Source: an uncultured Gemmiger sp. (lineage in GTDB: Bacteria; Bacillota; Clostridia; Oscillospirales; Ruminococcaceae). Taken from it: a stretch of 64,000 nucleotides of DNA. The position numbers and the translations under genes are program-made. Under the pieces are notes generated by a model, which worked only from the letters and a program-made list of their open reading frames with translations, searched no databases and was not told where the DNA came from. The stretch is taken from the NCBI GenBank assembly GCA_944388135.1, contig CALXHP010000001.1, forward strand, positions 62,001-126,000. The letters run 5' to 3'. Of the stretch, positions 49,701-57,962 are shown in pieces (position 1 is the stretch's first letter; the number at the start of each line of letters is the position of its first letter).

Positions 49701-50464
49701 CTGACACAGCCTACCATTACGACGGCAGTTTTCCCGGCTTTTTGTGCTGCATTTTTGAAAGTTTCTCCCGTCGGGAAATTCCCGCCGCCGTCTGCCCGCC
49801 GGAGGAGGCCCAGATGACCCTCTTTGGTGTGCGGGAGATTGCCACCGACCCTGCCCACGCCCAACGGGTGGCGGCAGGGCTGGACCGGTTGGGGGCCGTA
49901 GTACGGGACCGCATCACCACCGGTTTTCTTTGCACCGACCCCGGCAAGGACCTGAAACTGCTGCGCTTTGCACGCCTTTGTTTTGACCTGGGTCCCCGGG
50001 CCGCCCAGATGCTGGGCGACGCCGATGCGGCGGCGGCTTTTGCCATTGAGCGCGCCGTCACCGGGGAAGCCCACCGGTATATTGAATTTATCCGGTTTGA
50101 GGAACGGGACGGGATGTTGGGTACCGTCATCCATCCCAAACATCAGGTATTGCCTCTGCTGCGGGGGCACTTTTGCAGTCGTCTGCCCGACGAAGATTTC
50201 CTGATCTTTGACGCCACCCACGGCACCGCCTTGCTGCGGCGGAACCGACGGGTACAGTACCTGGCCATGGAACACTATTCACCCTGCACCGATGAAGCAG
50301 AACTGAACTGGCAGTCCCTCTGGAAGCGTTTTTTCAAGGCGCTGACCATCGAGGAACGCCGTAACGAACGCCTGCAGATGGGCCATGTATTCAAACGGTT
50401 CTGGCCCGATATGTGTGAGATGCGCCCCGACCTGCCTGTGGCGGAGGAGAGCACTCACTCATAA
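49679..50464 (+). CDS. DUF4130 / TIGR03915-type DNA metabolism protein
   Basis: A 261-residue protein, the fixed partner of the radical SAM gene. It starts inside the end of that gene (22-base overlap), with GGAGGAGG upstream, so the two are translationally coupled. The front YHYDGSFPGFLCCIFESF and the body HRYIEFIRFEERDGMLGTVIHPKHQVLPLLRGHFCSRLPDEDFLIFD are family-typical. DUF4130 is distantly related to uracil-DNA glycosylase-like proteins, consistent with removing or processing a base, but no activity is proven. Its 3' end overlaps the convergent BlaI gene by 10 bases. Confidence 0.88.
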   Translation: MPYQANVTDTAYHYDGSFPGFLCCIFESFSRREIPAAVCPPEEAQMTLFGVREIATDPAHAQRVAAGLDRLGAVVRDRITTGFLCTDPGKDLKLLRFARLCFDLGPRAAQMLGDADAAAAFAIERAVTGEAHRYIEFIRFEERDGMLGTVIHPKHQVLPLLRGHFCSRLPDEDFLIFDATHGTALLRRNRRVQYLAMEHYSPCTDEAELNWQSLWKRFFKALTIEERRNERLQMGHVFKRFWPDMCEMRPDLPVAEESTHS

Positions 50465-50847
50465 TCATATTCCGGGTTGGCAGCCTGATACTCCCCCAGC
50501 CAGCGCAGCAGCCGCTCGATGTCGGCGTACCCGATGCGGTTGGTGTCTGCCAGGGCCCGCACGAACCCCCGCAGGTCACCGCCGTACAGCGTCCGGAGAT
50601 GGGCCTCACTCACGGCGCCGCAGTAGGTCAGACGGCGCACCAGGGGGGCATAAAGATTTTTGTTGCCCTGTTTCTCACTGCGGACAAAGGACTTTTTCTC
50701 CAACCGCAAAAGAAAATTCAGCAGGGTGGTATCGGCCCAACGACACTCCGGCGGCAGTTTGGCCCCGATCTCCCGCCGGGTGGCTGCCCGGCCGCAATCC
50801 CAAAGGGCTACCATGACCTGTTCTTCACTGCGCGATAAGGCTTCCAT
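50455..50847 (-). CDS. BlaI/MecI/CopY-type repressor (orphan)
   Basis: A 130-residue winged-helix repressor: LSRSEEQVMVALWDCGRAATRREIGAKLP and TTLLNFLLRLEKKSFVRSEKQGNKNLYAPLV are the BlaI family HTH and wing. The usual neighbour BlaR1 (sensor protease) is absent, and no beta-lactamase is nearby. Upstream are three TACA(T/G)TTGTA-like boxes, two of them at its own promoter, so it is autoregulated. The C-terminal part (residues 85-130) is short. AAAGGAT ribosome site about 8 bases before ATG 50847. The controlled function is unknown. Confidence 0.85.
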   Translation of the reverse strand: MEALSRSEEQVMVALWDCGRAATRREIGAKLPPECRWADTTLLNFLLRLEKKSFVRSEKQGNKNLYAPLVRRLTYCGAVSEAHLRTLYGGDLRGFVRALADTNRIGYADIERLLRWLGEYQAANPEYDYE

Positions 50848-50861
50848 CCAGATTCATCCTT

Positions 50862-50871
50862 TACATTTGTA
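50862..50871. promoter_or_regulatory. BlaI box 1
   Basis: TACATTTGTA, just upstream of the BlaI-type gene's ribosome site, downstream of its predicted promoter. Confidence 0.6.
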
Positions 50872-50888
50872 GCAATATTTCTTTTTAT

Positions 50889-50918
50889 ATTTTACATTTG
50901 TAGTAATTATTTTGTCCA
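50889..50918 (-). promoter_or_regulatory. Promoter of the BlaI-type gene
   Basis: Leftward: TGGACA (50918-50913), 18-base spacer, TAAAAT (50894-50889). BlaI box 2 overlaps its -10 and spacer. Confidence 0.5.
50893..50902. promoter_or_regulatory. BlaI box 2
   Basis: TACATTTGTA followed by GTAA, inside the promoter of the BlaI-type gene. Confidence 0.62.
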
Positions 50919-50975
50919 GTGGGCAGATTGCACAAATTTATTCGCTGCATTTTTACGTGCAAGTTCCGTTTCTTT

Positions 50976-50985
50976 TACGTTTGTA
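50976..50985. promoter_or_regulatory. BlaI box 3
   Basis: TACGTTTGTA followed by GTATA, about 90 bases upstream of the serC promoter. It adjoins AGTATATACT (50986-50995). The 336 bases 50848-51183 hold these boxes and two promoters but no gene that I can support. Confidence 0.45.
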
Positions 50986-51072
50986 GTATATACTGTTCTC
51001 TCACCGGCTACAGTTTGCCGTTTTACAGAAACACCTCCCCTTTTGTACTGTTTTTTTCGGGATTTTGCCCGC

Positions 51073-51101
51073 TTGCCGCTGTAATGCCGGCTCCGTATAA
51101 T
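51073..51101 (+). promoter_or_regulatory. serC promoter
   Basis: TTGCCG (51073-51078), 17-base spacer, TATAAT (51096-51101). Confidence 0.62.
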
Positions 51102-51183
51102 AGATGCATAGCCGCAGCGGCGCGGCACAAGGCAGCCGCTCAGCGTGCTGCCATTTGTATTGTGTGAACGGAGGAGAACCACC

Positions 51184-52281
51184 ATGGCAAGAGTATACAA
51201 CTTCAGCGCCGGCCCGTCGATGCTGCCGGAGCCTGTTCTGAAAACCGCCCAGGCAGAACTGCTGGACTATCACGGTTCCGGCATGAGCGTGATGGAGATG
51301 AGCCATCGCAGCAAATGGTTTGACGAGATCATCCAGAACACCGAAGCCTCTCTGCGCCGTGTCCTGAACATCCCCGACAACTATAAGATCGGCTTCTTCC
51401 AGGGCGGCGCCACCCAGCAGTTCGCCATGGTTCCGCTGAACTTCCTGACCACCGGCACCGCCGATTATCTGGTCACCGGCAACTTCAGCAAGAAGGCCGC
51501 CGAGGAAGCCGACAAGTTCGGCACCGCCCGCATCGCGGCCAGCAGCAAGGACAAGAACTTCACTTACATCCCCGATGTGAAGGCCATCGACTACGACCCC
51601 AACGCCAGCTACATCCACATCTGCCAGAACAACACCATCTTCGGCACCAAGTATCTGGACGTTCCCCAGGTGGAAGGCATCCCTCTGGTGGCGGATATGA
51701 GCTCGATGATCTGCTCCGAGCCGGTGGATGTGAGCAAATACGGCGTGATTTATTTCGGCGTACAGAAAAACATTGCCCCCGCCGGCATGGCCGTGGCCAT
51801 CGTGCGGGAGGACCTGCTGGGCAAGAGCGCCAAAGGCATCACGCCGGAACAGATCCCCACCATGATGAACTACACCACCCTGCTGGCGAAGGACAGCATG
51901 TACAACACCCCGCCCTGCTGGTGCATCTATATGACCGGCCTGGTGATGGATTACCTGGAGCACGAGGTGGGCGGCCTGGAAGAGATGAAACGCCGCAACG
52001 AGGCCAAGGCCAAAGTGCTTTACGACTATCTGGATAGCCAGGACTTCTACCACAACCCCGTCCAGAAGGAATACCGCAGCCTGATGAACGTCACCTTCAC
52101 CAGCCCCGACCCCGACACCGACAAGGCTTTCTGCGCCGCTGCCACCGAGGCTGGGTTCGTCAACCTGAAGGGACACCGCCTGGTGGGCGGCATGCGGGCC
52201 TCCATCTACAACGCCATGCCTGCCGAAGGCGTGGATAAGCTGGTCGCCTTTATGGAGCAGTTCCGCAAAGAGCATCAATAA
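51184..52281 (+). CDS. serC: Phosphoserine aminotransferase
   Basis: Transfers an amino group from glutamate to 3-phosphohydroxypyruvate. The 365-residue class V aminotransferase begins YNFSAGPSMLPEPVL, has GGATQQFAMVPLN near residue 78, and the PLP-binding Lys in YFGVQKNIAPAGMAVAIVRED near 197. NTPPCWCIYMTGLVMDYL and GHRLVGGMRASIYNAMP match the family. Codon bias suggests strong expression. GGAGGAGA lies 6 bases before ATG 51184. Followed by serA after 21 bases. Confidence 0.95.
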   Translation: MARVYNFSAGPSMLPEPVLKTAQAELLDYHGSGMSVMEMSHRSKWFDEIIQNTEASLRRVLNIPDNYKIGFFQGGATQQFAMVPLNFLTTGTADYLVTGNFSKKAAEEADKFGTARIAASSKDKNFTYIPDVKAIDYDPNASYIHICQNNTIFGTKYLDVPQVEGIPLVADMSSMICSEPVDVSKYGVIYFGVQKNIAPAGMAVAIVREDLLGKSAKGITPEQIPTMMNYTTLLAKDSMYNTPPCWCIYMTGLVMDYLEHEVGGLEEMKRRNEAKAKVLYDYLDSQDFYHNPVQKEYRSLMNVTFTSPDPDTDKAFCAAATEAGFVNLKGHRLVGGMRASIYNAMPAEGVDKLVAFMEQFRKEHQ

Positions 52282-52302
52282 TCCGGGAGAGGAAGCACAC
52301 CT

Positions 52303-53463
52303 ATGTATACCATCAAAACACTGAACGCCATTTCGCCGGTTGGCCTGGCCAAGCTGCCCGCCAGCCAGTTTGAGATCGATAACGAAGCCGCCGCCCCCCA
52401 GGGCATTCTGGTGCGCAGCGCCGATATGCACGGCGCGCCCCTGCCCGAGAGCCTGCTGGCCATTGCCCGTGCTGGCGCCGGCACCAACAATATCCCCATT
52501 GAGGAATGCACCAATGCCGGTATCGTGGTCTTTAACACCCCCGGTGCCAACGCCAACGCCGTGGCCGAACTGGTGGTGGGTGCTCTGATTGCCGGCAGCC
52601 GCAATATGGTGGACGCCGTCCACTGGGCCCAGGGTCTGAAAGGCCGGGACACCATCGCCAAGGACGTGGAAAAGGGCAAAAAGCAGTTTGTGGGCCCCGA
52701 ACTCCGGGGCAAGACGCTGGGCGTCATCGGTCTGGGTGCCATCGGTGCCCGGGTAGCCAACGCCGCCGTCTCTCTGGGCATGGAAGTGCTGGGCTATGAC
52801 CCCTACATCTCCATCGACGCTGCCTGGAGCCTCTCCCGCAGTGTACAGCACTGTGTCACCCTGGGGGATATGCTGCCCCGCTGCGATTACCTGACCATCC
52901 ATGTACCTTATCTGCCCACCACCCGCCATACCATCAACGCCCAGACCCTGGCCATGTGCAAGGACGGCGTGCGGGTACTGAACTTTGCCCGCGGGGAGCT
53001 GGTGGACAACGCCGCCCTGCTGGATGCCCTGGACAGCGGCAAGGTCGCCCACTACTTCTGCGACTTCCCCACCGAGGAACTGCTGGGGGTCAAGGGCGTG
53101 GAATGCACACCGCACCTGGGTGCCAGCACCCCCGAAAGCGAGACCAACTGCGCCGTCATGGCTGCCGCCGAGCTGAGCGACTACCTGAAGAACGGCAACA
53201 TCACCCACAGCGTGAACCTGCCGGATGTGAGCCAGCCCCGGGTGGGCGGCCGCCGCATCTGCATCATCCACAAAAACACGCCGGGCGCCATCTCGGCCAT
53301 CACCGGCATCCTCACCGCCGCCCATCTCAACATCGAGAACATGGTCAACAAGAGCAAGAAGGATGTGGCCTACACCCTGCTGGATGTGACCGGCGAGATC
53401 ACCGACACGCTGGCCGCCGAGCTCAGCGGCATCGAACCCGCCATCCGTGTGCGCATCCTGTAA
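52303..53463 (+). CDS. serA: D-3-phosphoglycerate dehydrogenase, short ACT form
   Basis: First serine-pathway enzyme, oxidising 3-phosphoglycerate. The 386-residue protein has RAGAGTNNIPIEECTNAGI near residues 56-74, the NAD loop GVIGLGAIGARVAN near 145, NFARGELVD near 225 and the catalytic His in CTPHLGASTPESE near 268. The last 70 residues form an ACT domain (RRICIIHKNTPGAISAI) for serine binding. It lacks the intervening ASB domain of the long form. The serB phosphatase is not in this operon. Confidence 0.94.
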   Translation: MYTIKTLNAISPVGLAKLPASQFEIDNEAAAPQGILVRSADMHGAPLPESLLAIARAGAGTNNIPIEECTNAGIVVFNTPGANANAVAELVVGALIAGSRNMVDAVHWAQGLKGRDTIAKDVEKGKKQFVGPELRGKTLGVIGLGAIGARVANAAVSLGMEVLGYDPYISIDAAWSLSRSVQHCVTLGDMLPRCDYLTIHVPYLPTTRHTINAQTLAMCKDGVRVLNFARGELVDNAALLDALDSGKVAHYFCDFPTEELLGVKGVECTPHLGASTPESETNCAVMAAAELSDYLKNGNITHSVNLPDVSQPRVGGRRICIIHKNTPGAISAITGILTAAHLNIENMVNKSKKDVAYTLLDVTGEITDTLAAELSGIEPAIRVRIL

Positions 53464-53474
53464 AACGCAACAGC

Positions 53475-53505
53475 AAAGCTCCCGGCTTTGGGCCGGGAGC
53501 TTTTT
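53475..53505. terminator. Bidirectional terminator after serA
   Basis: Twelve-base stem AAAGCTCCCGGC with its complement, 5-base loop, then T residues. Confidence 0.9.
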
Positions 53506-53508
53506 GCG

Positions 53509-53682
53509 TTACCAGTGCATCTGCTGCACGGCTTTGTCCAGATCCACCAGTGTCTTTTCGGCACCTTTGGCCAGCTTATGGACGGTCTTGCGCATCTGGC
53601 GCCGGTCCTGGGTAGCCATCCCCATCACCGCAGCGCCCACCGCCATGCCGACCGCCGCCGAAGCCATTGTGGAAACATTCAT
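53509..53682 (-). CDS. Small hypothetical protein with one hydrophobic segment
   Basis: A 57-residue protein: a glycine/alanine/methionine-rich hydrophobic stretch (residues 5-23, SAAVGMAVGAAVMGMA) followed by a basic helix (DRRQMRKTVHKLAKGAEKTL). This resembles the small YtxH-like or DUF-type proteins common in Clostridia, but I cannot name it. The AAAGGAGGGG ribosome site 6 bases from ATG 53682 is excellent and supports real expression. It is a single gene facing serA. Confidence 0.6.
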   Translation of the reverse strand: MNVSTMASAAVGMAVGAAVMGMATQDRRQMRKTVHKLAKGAEKTLVDLDKAVQQMHW

Positions 53683-53862
53683 AACGTGCCCCTCCTTTGG
53701 TTTTTCAGGTACGACGTTAGGATGTACCGTTCCCGCCGTTTTATGCGGAATTTGCCCCGAAAAAAGCGGGGAAAAGTTTTCTTTCGCCCCGATACGCCTT
53801 TTTTTGTGGGCCGGTTTGTGATAGAATCGTAAAGAAATCACAGAACAGAGGGATCTTTGTCT

Positions 53863-54684
53863 ATGTCCAACGCACCCAAAACCGTATTAGCCATCCACGA
53901 CCTGCCCGGTTTCGGCCGGGCGGCCTTATCGGTCATCGTGCCTGTGCTGTCCTGCCTGGGCGTGCAGGCCGTGGCCTTGCCCACCGCCGTTCTTTCCACC
54001 CACACGGGCGGACTGGGCACCCCGGCGAAACTCTCCAATCCCGGGTACGGCCCCGCAGCCCTGGCTCACTACCGGCGCCTTGGCCTGCGTTTTGACTGTA
54101 TCTACTCCGGGTACTTATCCGACCCCACCCAGGCAAAGCTGGTGGAGCAGGCCTTTGAACTCTGGCCCCAGGCCCTGAAGGTGGTGGACCCCGTCCTGGG
54201 GGACGGCGGCCGCCTGTACAAAGGGCTCGGCGCCGAGATGGTCCCCGCCATGTACAGCCTTTGCAGCAAAGCGGACCTGATCACCCCCAACGTCACCGAG
54301 GCCGCCCTGCTGCTGGGCGACCCGCTGCCCGGGGTGGGCAGTGCCGAGCAGGCCGCCGAACAGACCGCCCGGCTGACCCGCATTGCCCCCCAGGTGGTGG
54401 TCACCGGGGTGGCAGACGGCCGGTCCATCGGCTGTGTGGGCGCCGCCCGGGGCGGGCAGGGTTACTTCGTCAAGACGCCCCTCATCCCCCGGATGTACCA
54501 CGGCACGGGGGATATCTTCGGCGCCGTGCTGGTGGGGCGGATCTTGCAGGGCAATGTGCCCCAGGCCGCCGTCCAGGCCGCAGCCGCCTTTGTGGCGGAC
54601 TGCATCCGGATGACGCCGGAAGGAGCCGATGAGCGGCTGGGTGTCTGGCTGGAAACCGCCCTGCCCAAACTGATGACGCAGTGA
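53863..54684 (+). CDS. Pyridoxamine kinase / phosphomethylpyrimidine kinase-like
   Basis: A 273-residue ribokinase-fold kinase of the PdxK/PdxY type, phosphorylating vitamin B6 compounds. The substrate side is VLAIHDLPGFGRAALSVIVPVLSCLGVQ near residues 8-35, LPTAVLSTHTGG is the PdxY-like segment, VVDPVLGDGG lies near 108, TPNVTEAALLLG near 142 and the catalytic loop YHGTGDIFGAVLVG near 210 with the base Asp in GTGD. ATG 53863 is used; the TTG at 53857 is closer to the AGAGGGA site. Confidence 0.82.
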   Translation: MSNAPKTVLAIHDLPGFGRAALSVIVPVLSCLGVQAVALPTAVLSTHTGGLGTPAKLSNPGYGPAALAHYRRLGLRFDCIYSGYLSDPTQAKLVEQAFELWPQALKVVDPVLGDGGRLYKGLGAEMVPAMYSLCSKADLITPNVTEAALLLGDPLPGVGSAEQAAEQTARLTRIAPQVVVTGVADGRSIGCVGAARGGQGYFVKTPLIPRMYHGTGDIFGAVLVGRILQGNVPQAAVQAAAAFVADCIRMTPEGADERLGVWLETALPKLMTQ

Positions 54685-54724
54685 GCCTGCCGGGCTGCTG
54701 CCGGAAAAAACAGGAAGTGAAGAG

Positions 54725-55234
54725 ATGCCAACGGTAAACATTGTATTGGTGGAACCACAGATCCCCCAGAATTCCGGGAATATTGCACGCACCTGCGCCG
54801 TAACCGGAGCCCGTCTGCATATGGTGGGGCCCATGGGCTTTACCATTGACGACAAAAAATTAAAGCGTGCCGGTCTTGACTATTGGCACCAGCTTGATAT
54901 AACATATTATAAGGACCTTGCGGATTTCTTTAGTAAAAACAAGGGGCCGTTCTTTTATTTCACCTCCAAGGGGCCGCGGCGTCATGTGGATGTGCGGTAT
55001 CCCGACGGAGCCTATCTGGTCTTTGGCCGTGAGGACGCCGGCCTGCCCGAAGAACTGCTGGTCCGGCACGAGGCGGACTGCGTGCGCATGCCCATGCGCC
55101 ACGGGGAACGCTGTTTGAACCTTTCCAACGCGGTGGCGGTTGGCGTGTATGAGGTATTGCGGCAATGGGATTTTGCCGGCCTGGAAACACACGGTCAGCT
55201 GACCCGATATGAATGGAGCGAGGATGTAAAATGA
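54725..55234 (+). CDS. trmL: tRNA (cytidine(34)-2'-O)-methyltransferase
   Basis: A 169-residue SPOUT-fold enzyme that methylates the wobble base ribose of some tRNA-Leu isoacceptors. The start VNIVLVEPQIPQNSGNIARTCA (residues 4-25) has the Asn-Arg of motif 1, FGREDAGLPEEL near 100 is motif 2, and MRHGERCLNLSNAVAVGVYEVLRQ near 126-149 forms the knot. Length is typical. Stop codon overlaps the next start (ATGA), so it is coupled to the DegV gene. Confidence 0.93.
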   Translation: MPTVNIVLVEPQIPQNSGNIARTCAVTGARLHMVGPMGFTIDDKKLKRAGLDYWHQLDITYYKDLADFFSKNKGPFFYFTSKGPRRHVDVRYPDGAYLVFGREDAGLPEELLVRHEADCVRMPMRHGERCLNLSNAVAVGVYEVLRQWDFAGLETHGQLTRYEWSEDVK

Positions 55235-56133
55235 GCAAAATCGGATTTTTGACGGATTCTTCCGCCGACATTCCCCAGGACCTGGCGGAGAAATACGGCA
55301 TCGAAGTCGTCGGGTTCCCCATCAACGTGGACGGCACCGAGTACATTGAACGGAAGGATTTCACCAACGATCAGTTTTATCAGATGATGCGGGATGCCCA
55401 GGGCGTGCCCACCACCGCCGCCATCACCCAGCTGCAGTGGTGCGAAATTTACCAGCGGTACGTGGATGAAGGGTACACCGACCTGATCCACCTGAGCATC
55501 AACAGCACCGGTTCCAGCACCTACAACAACGCCCTGAAGGCGGTGGAGATGCTGGCCGAGGAGCGCCCCGGCCACAACCTGCGCATCCAGGTGCTGGACA
55601 GCCACACCTACTCCATGGTGTTCGGCTGGCACCTGTGCGAGTGTGCCCGCAAGGTGCGCAATGGCGGCGAGCTGGCCATCTGCGTGGACGAAATGATGCA
55701 CAATCTGGACTGTGCAGAGGTCTGCCTGGCCGCCTACAGCCTGAAACAGATGAAAAAGTCCGGCCGTGTAAGCGCCGCAGCCGCCGTGGTGGGCGATCTG
55801 CTGGGCATCCGGCCCATCATCAGCCTGAACGAGGGCGTTTCCAAGGTGGAGGCCAAGGTGCGCGGCGACATTGCCGTGCCCCCCGCTATGGTCAAGTGGG
55901 TCTCCAGCCGGGTGGACAACGTGCGGGACATGCCCTACATCGTGGGGTATACCTCCAGCAAGACCAAACGGGATGAGCTGGTCAAGCTCTGCAAAAAGAC
56001 CTTCGGCCATGCTCCCCTGACCACCTTCCAGCTGGGTGCCGCCGTCAGTGCCAACACCGGCCCCGACGCCATCGCCATTGCTTTCAAGGGCAAGCCCCGC
56101 CATCTGGAAGCCTACGCACCTCAGCTGCCGTAA
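55231..56133 (+). CDS. DegV family fatty-acid-binding protein
   Basis: A 300-residue DegV-fold protein. TDSSADIPQDLAEKYGIEVVGFPINVDG (residues 8-35), TTAAITQLQW near 62, HLSINSTGSSTYNNALKA near 87 and GVSKVEAKVRG near 203 are the family landmarks. DegV/FakB proteins bind a fatty acid so that FakA can phosphorylate it; no fakA is in the window. ATG 55231 overlaps the trmL stop by 4 bases. Substrate and role remain an inference from the fold. Confidence 0.88.
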   Translation: MSKIGFLTDSSADIPQDLAEKYGIEVVGFPINVDGTEYIERKDFTNDQFYQMMRDAQGVPTTAAITQLQWCEIYQRYVDEGYTDLIHLSINSTGSSTYNNALKAVEMLAEERPGHNLRIQVLDSHTYSMVFGWHLCECARKVRNGGELAICVDEMMHNLDCAEVCLAAYSLKQMKKSGRVSAAAAVVGDLLGIRPIISLNEGVSKVEAKVRGDIAVPPAMVKWVSSRVDNVRDMPYIVGYTSSKTKRDELVKLCKKTFGHAPLTTFQLGAAVSANTGPDAIAIAFKGKPRHLEAYAPQLP

Positions 56134-56188
56134 TCAAACGTTTCCGCCGGGAGAGGCTGTTGCCTCCCCCGGTTTTCTTTTGCGCGCC

Positions 56189-56217
56189 TTGCACCGTCCC
56201 GCAAACTCTGCTATAAT
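56189..56217 (+). promoter_or_regulatory. Promoter of the ACT - PFL-like genes
   Basis: TTGCAC (56189-56194), 17-base spacer, TATAAT (56212-56217). Confidence 0.68.
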
Positions 56218-56251
56218 ACAGACAATTCTGAATGAGGGGGCATATCGTATT

Positions 56252-56521
56252 ATGAAAGCTGTTATCACCGTCATTGGCCGCGACACCGTGGGCGTCGTTG
56301 CCAAGGTCAGCGCCGTCTGCGCCGAACTGAACATCAACATCGAGGATATTTCCCAGTCCATCATGCAGGAGATGTTCTGCATGATCATGCTGGTAAGCCT
56401 GAACCACTGCACGGCGGACCCCGCTGCCGTGCGCGACCGTTTTGCCTCCCTGGGCGAAGAGATGAAGATGCAGGTCACCGTGACCCGGCAGGAAGTCTTT
56501 GACGCCATGCACACCATCTGA
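56252..56521 (+). CDS. ACT domain protein, UPF0237 type
   Basis: An 89-residue ACT-domain protein: [40 protein letters not shown] is the amino-acid-binding fold with the usual loop [12 protein letters not shown]0237 proteins are thought to bind a small ligand, perhaps an amino acid, and to pair with the UPF0210 protein encoded 20 bases downstream. The GAGGGGG ribosome site is upstream of ATG 56252. Confidence 0.88.
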   Translation: MKAVITVIGRDTVGVVAKVSAVCAELNINIEDISQSIMQEMFCMIMLVSLNHCTADPAAVRDRFASLGEEMKMQVTVTRQEVFDAMHTI

Positions 56522-56541
56522 CGGGGAGGGCAAAACAGACC

Positions 56542-57909
56542 ATGAGAATTCTGAACAGCGGCGATATTCTTGAGACCATCGAGATGCTGACCGCCGAAAA
56601 TCTGGATGTGCGCACCGTCACCATGGGCATCAGCCTGTTGGACTGCATCGATCCCGACGGCGACAAAGCCTGCGAGAAGATCTACAACAAGATCGTACGG
56701 CTGGCCGGCAACCTGGTCCCTGTGGTGGACGGCATCAGCGCCGAGTACGGTGTGCCCATTGTGAACAAGCGGATCAGCGTGACCCCCATTGCCATGCTGC
56801 TGGGCGCTGCCCCCGACGCCGATCCCGTGGCCTACGCCAAGGCGCTGGACCGTGCCGCCAAGGCTGTGGGCGTCAACTTCATCGGCGGTTTCGGTGCCCT
56901 GGTCCACAAGGGCTTTTCCGCCGGTGACAAACGGCTCATCGAGGCTATCCCCCGGGCTCTGGCCGAAACCGACCTGGTCTGCTCCAGCGTCAACGTGGGT
57001 TCCACCAAGTCCGGCATCAATATGGACGCCGTCCGGCTGATGGGCCAGGTGGTTCGGGAGACCGCCGAGCTGACCAAGGACAACATGTGCATGGGTGACG
57101 CCAAACTGGTGGTCTTCTGCAATGCGCCGGAGGACAACCCCTTCATGGCCGGTGCCTTCCACGGTCCCGGCGAGCCGGACTGCGAGATCCACGTGGGTGT
57201 TTCCGGCCCCGGTGCCGTCCGCGCCGCCCTGGCCAAGCTGCCCAAGGACGCCCCCATGGACGAAGTGGCCGAACTGGTGAAGCGTACCGCTTTCAAGATC
57301 ACCCGTCTGGGCCAGCTGGTGGCCAACCTGGCCAGCCAGCGGCTGGGTGTGCCCGCCGGCATCATCGACCTGTCCCTGGCCCCTACCCCGGCCATCGGCG
57401 ACAGCGTAGCCAACATTCTGGAAGAGATGGGCCTGGAAAGCTGCGGCTGCTGTGGTACCACCGCCTGCCTTGCCCTGCTGAACGACGCCGTCAAGAAGGG
57501 CGGCGTGATGGCCTCCAACCATGTGGGCGGCCTGTCCGGTGCTTTCATTCCCGTCTCGGAAGATGACGGCATGATCCAGGCGGCCAACTGCGGCAGCCTG
57601 ACCCTGGAGAAGCTGGAAGCCATGACCGCCGTCTGCTCGGTGGGCATCGACATGGTGGTCATTCCCGGCGACACCCCCGCGGAGGTCATCAGCGGCCTGA
57701 TCGCCGACGAAGCAGCCATCGGTATGGTGAACAGCAAGACTACCGCCGTCCGTGTGATTCCCGCCATCGGCCACAAAGCCGGCGACGTGCTGGACTTCGG
57801 CGGCCTGCTGGGCCATGCCCCCATCATGCCCATCAGCCGGTACAGCCCCGCCGTGATGATCCACCGCGGTGGTCGCATCCCCGCCCCCATGCAGGCACTG
57901 AAAAACTGA
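56542..57909 (+). CDS. UPF0210 / DUF711 family protein (PFL-like)
   Basis: A 455-residue protein matching UPF0210/DUF711, a family with a pyruvate formate-lyase-like fold but no known activity. [28 protein letters not shown] near residues 29-55, [16 protein letters not shown] near 74 and [20 protein letters not shown] near 304 match. The [12 protein letters not shown] segment (three cysteines) may bind a metal or hold a catalytic cysteine, but no glycyl-radical loop is seen. Likely works with the ACT protein just upstream, which could act as its regulatory subunit. Confidence 0.87.
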   Translation: MRILNSGDILETIEMLTAENLDVRTVTMGISLLDCIDPDGDKACEKIYNKIVRLAGNLVPVVDGISAEYGVPIVNKRISVTPIAMLLGAAPDADPVAYAKALDRAAKAVGVNFIGGFGALVHKGFSAGDKRLIEAIPRALAETDLVCSSVNVGSTKSGINMDAVRLMGQVVRETAELTKDNMCMGDAKLVVFCNAPEDNPFMAGAFHGPGEPDCEIHVGVSGPGAVRAALAKLPKDAPMDEVAELVKRTAFKITRLGQLVANLASQRLGVPAGIIDLSLAPTPAIGDSVANILEEMGLESCGCCGTTACLALLNDAVKKGGVMASNHVGGLSGAFIPVSEDDGMIQAANCGSLTLEKLEAMTAVCSVGIDMVVIPGDTPAEVISGLIADEAAIGMVNSKTTAVRVIPAIGHKAGDVLDFGGLLGHAPIMPISRYSPAVMIHRGGRIPAPMQALKN

Positions 57910-57918
57910 ATTTTCCAC

Positions 57919-57958
57919 AAAAAGAGCCTTTCCCCGCGGGGAAAGGCTCTTTTTCTTT
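57919..57958. terminator. Bidirectional terminator
   Basis: A 17-base perfect stem with a tiny GC loop, and A/T tracts on both sides. Confidence 0.93.
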
Positions 57959-57962
57959 GTTG

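Noticed and set aside
50907..51041. Leftward open frame of about 41 codons behind a strong AAAAGGGGAGG site
   Set aside because: No ATG, GTG or TTG lies at a suitable place in that frame, so it cannot be called a gene. It may be a decayed small gene overlapping BlaI box 3.
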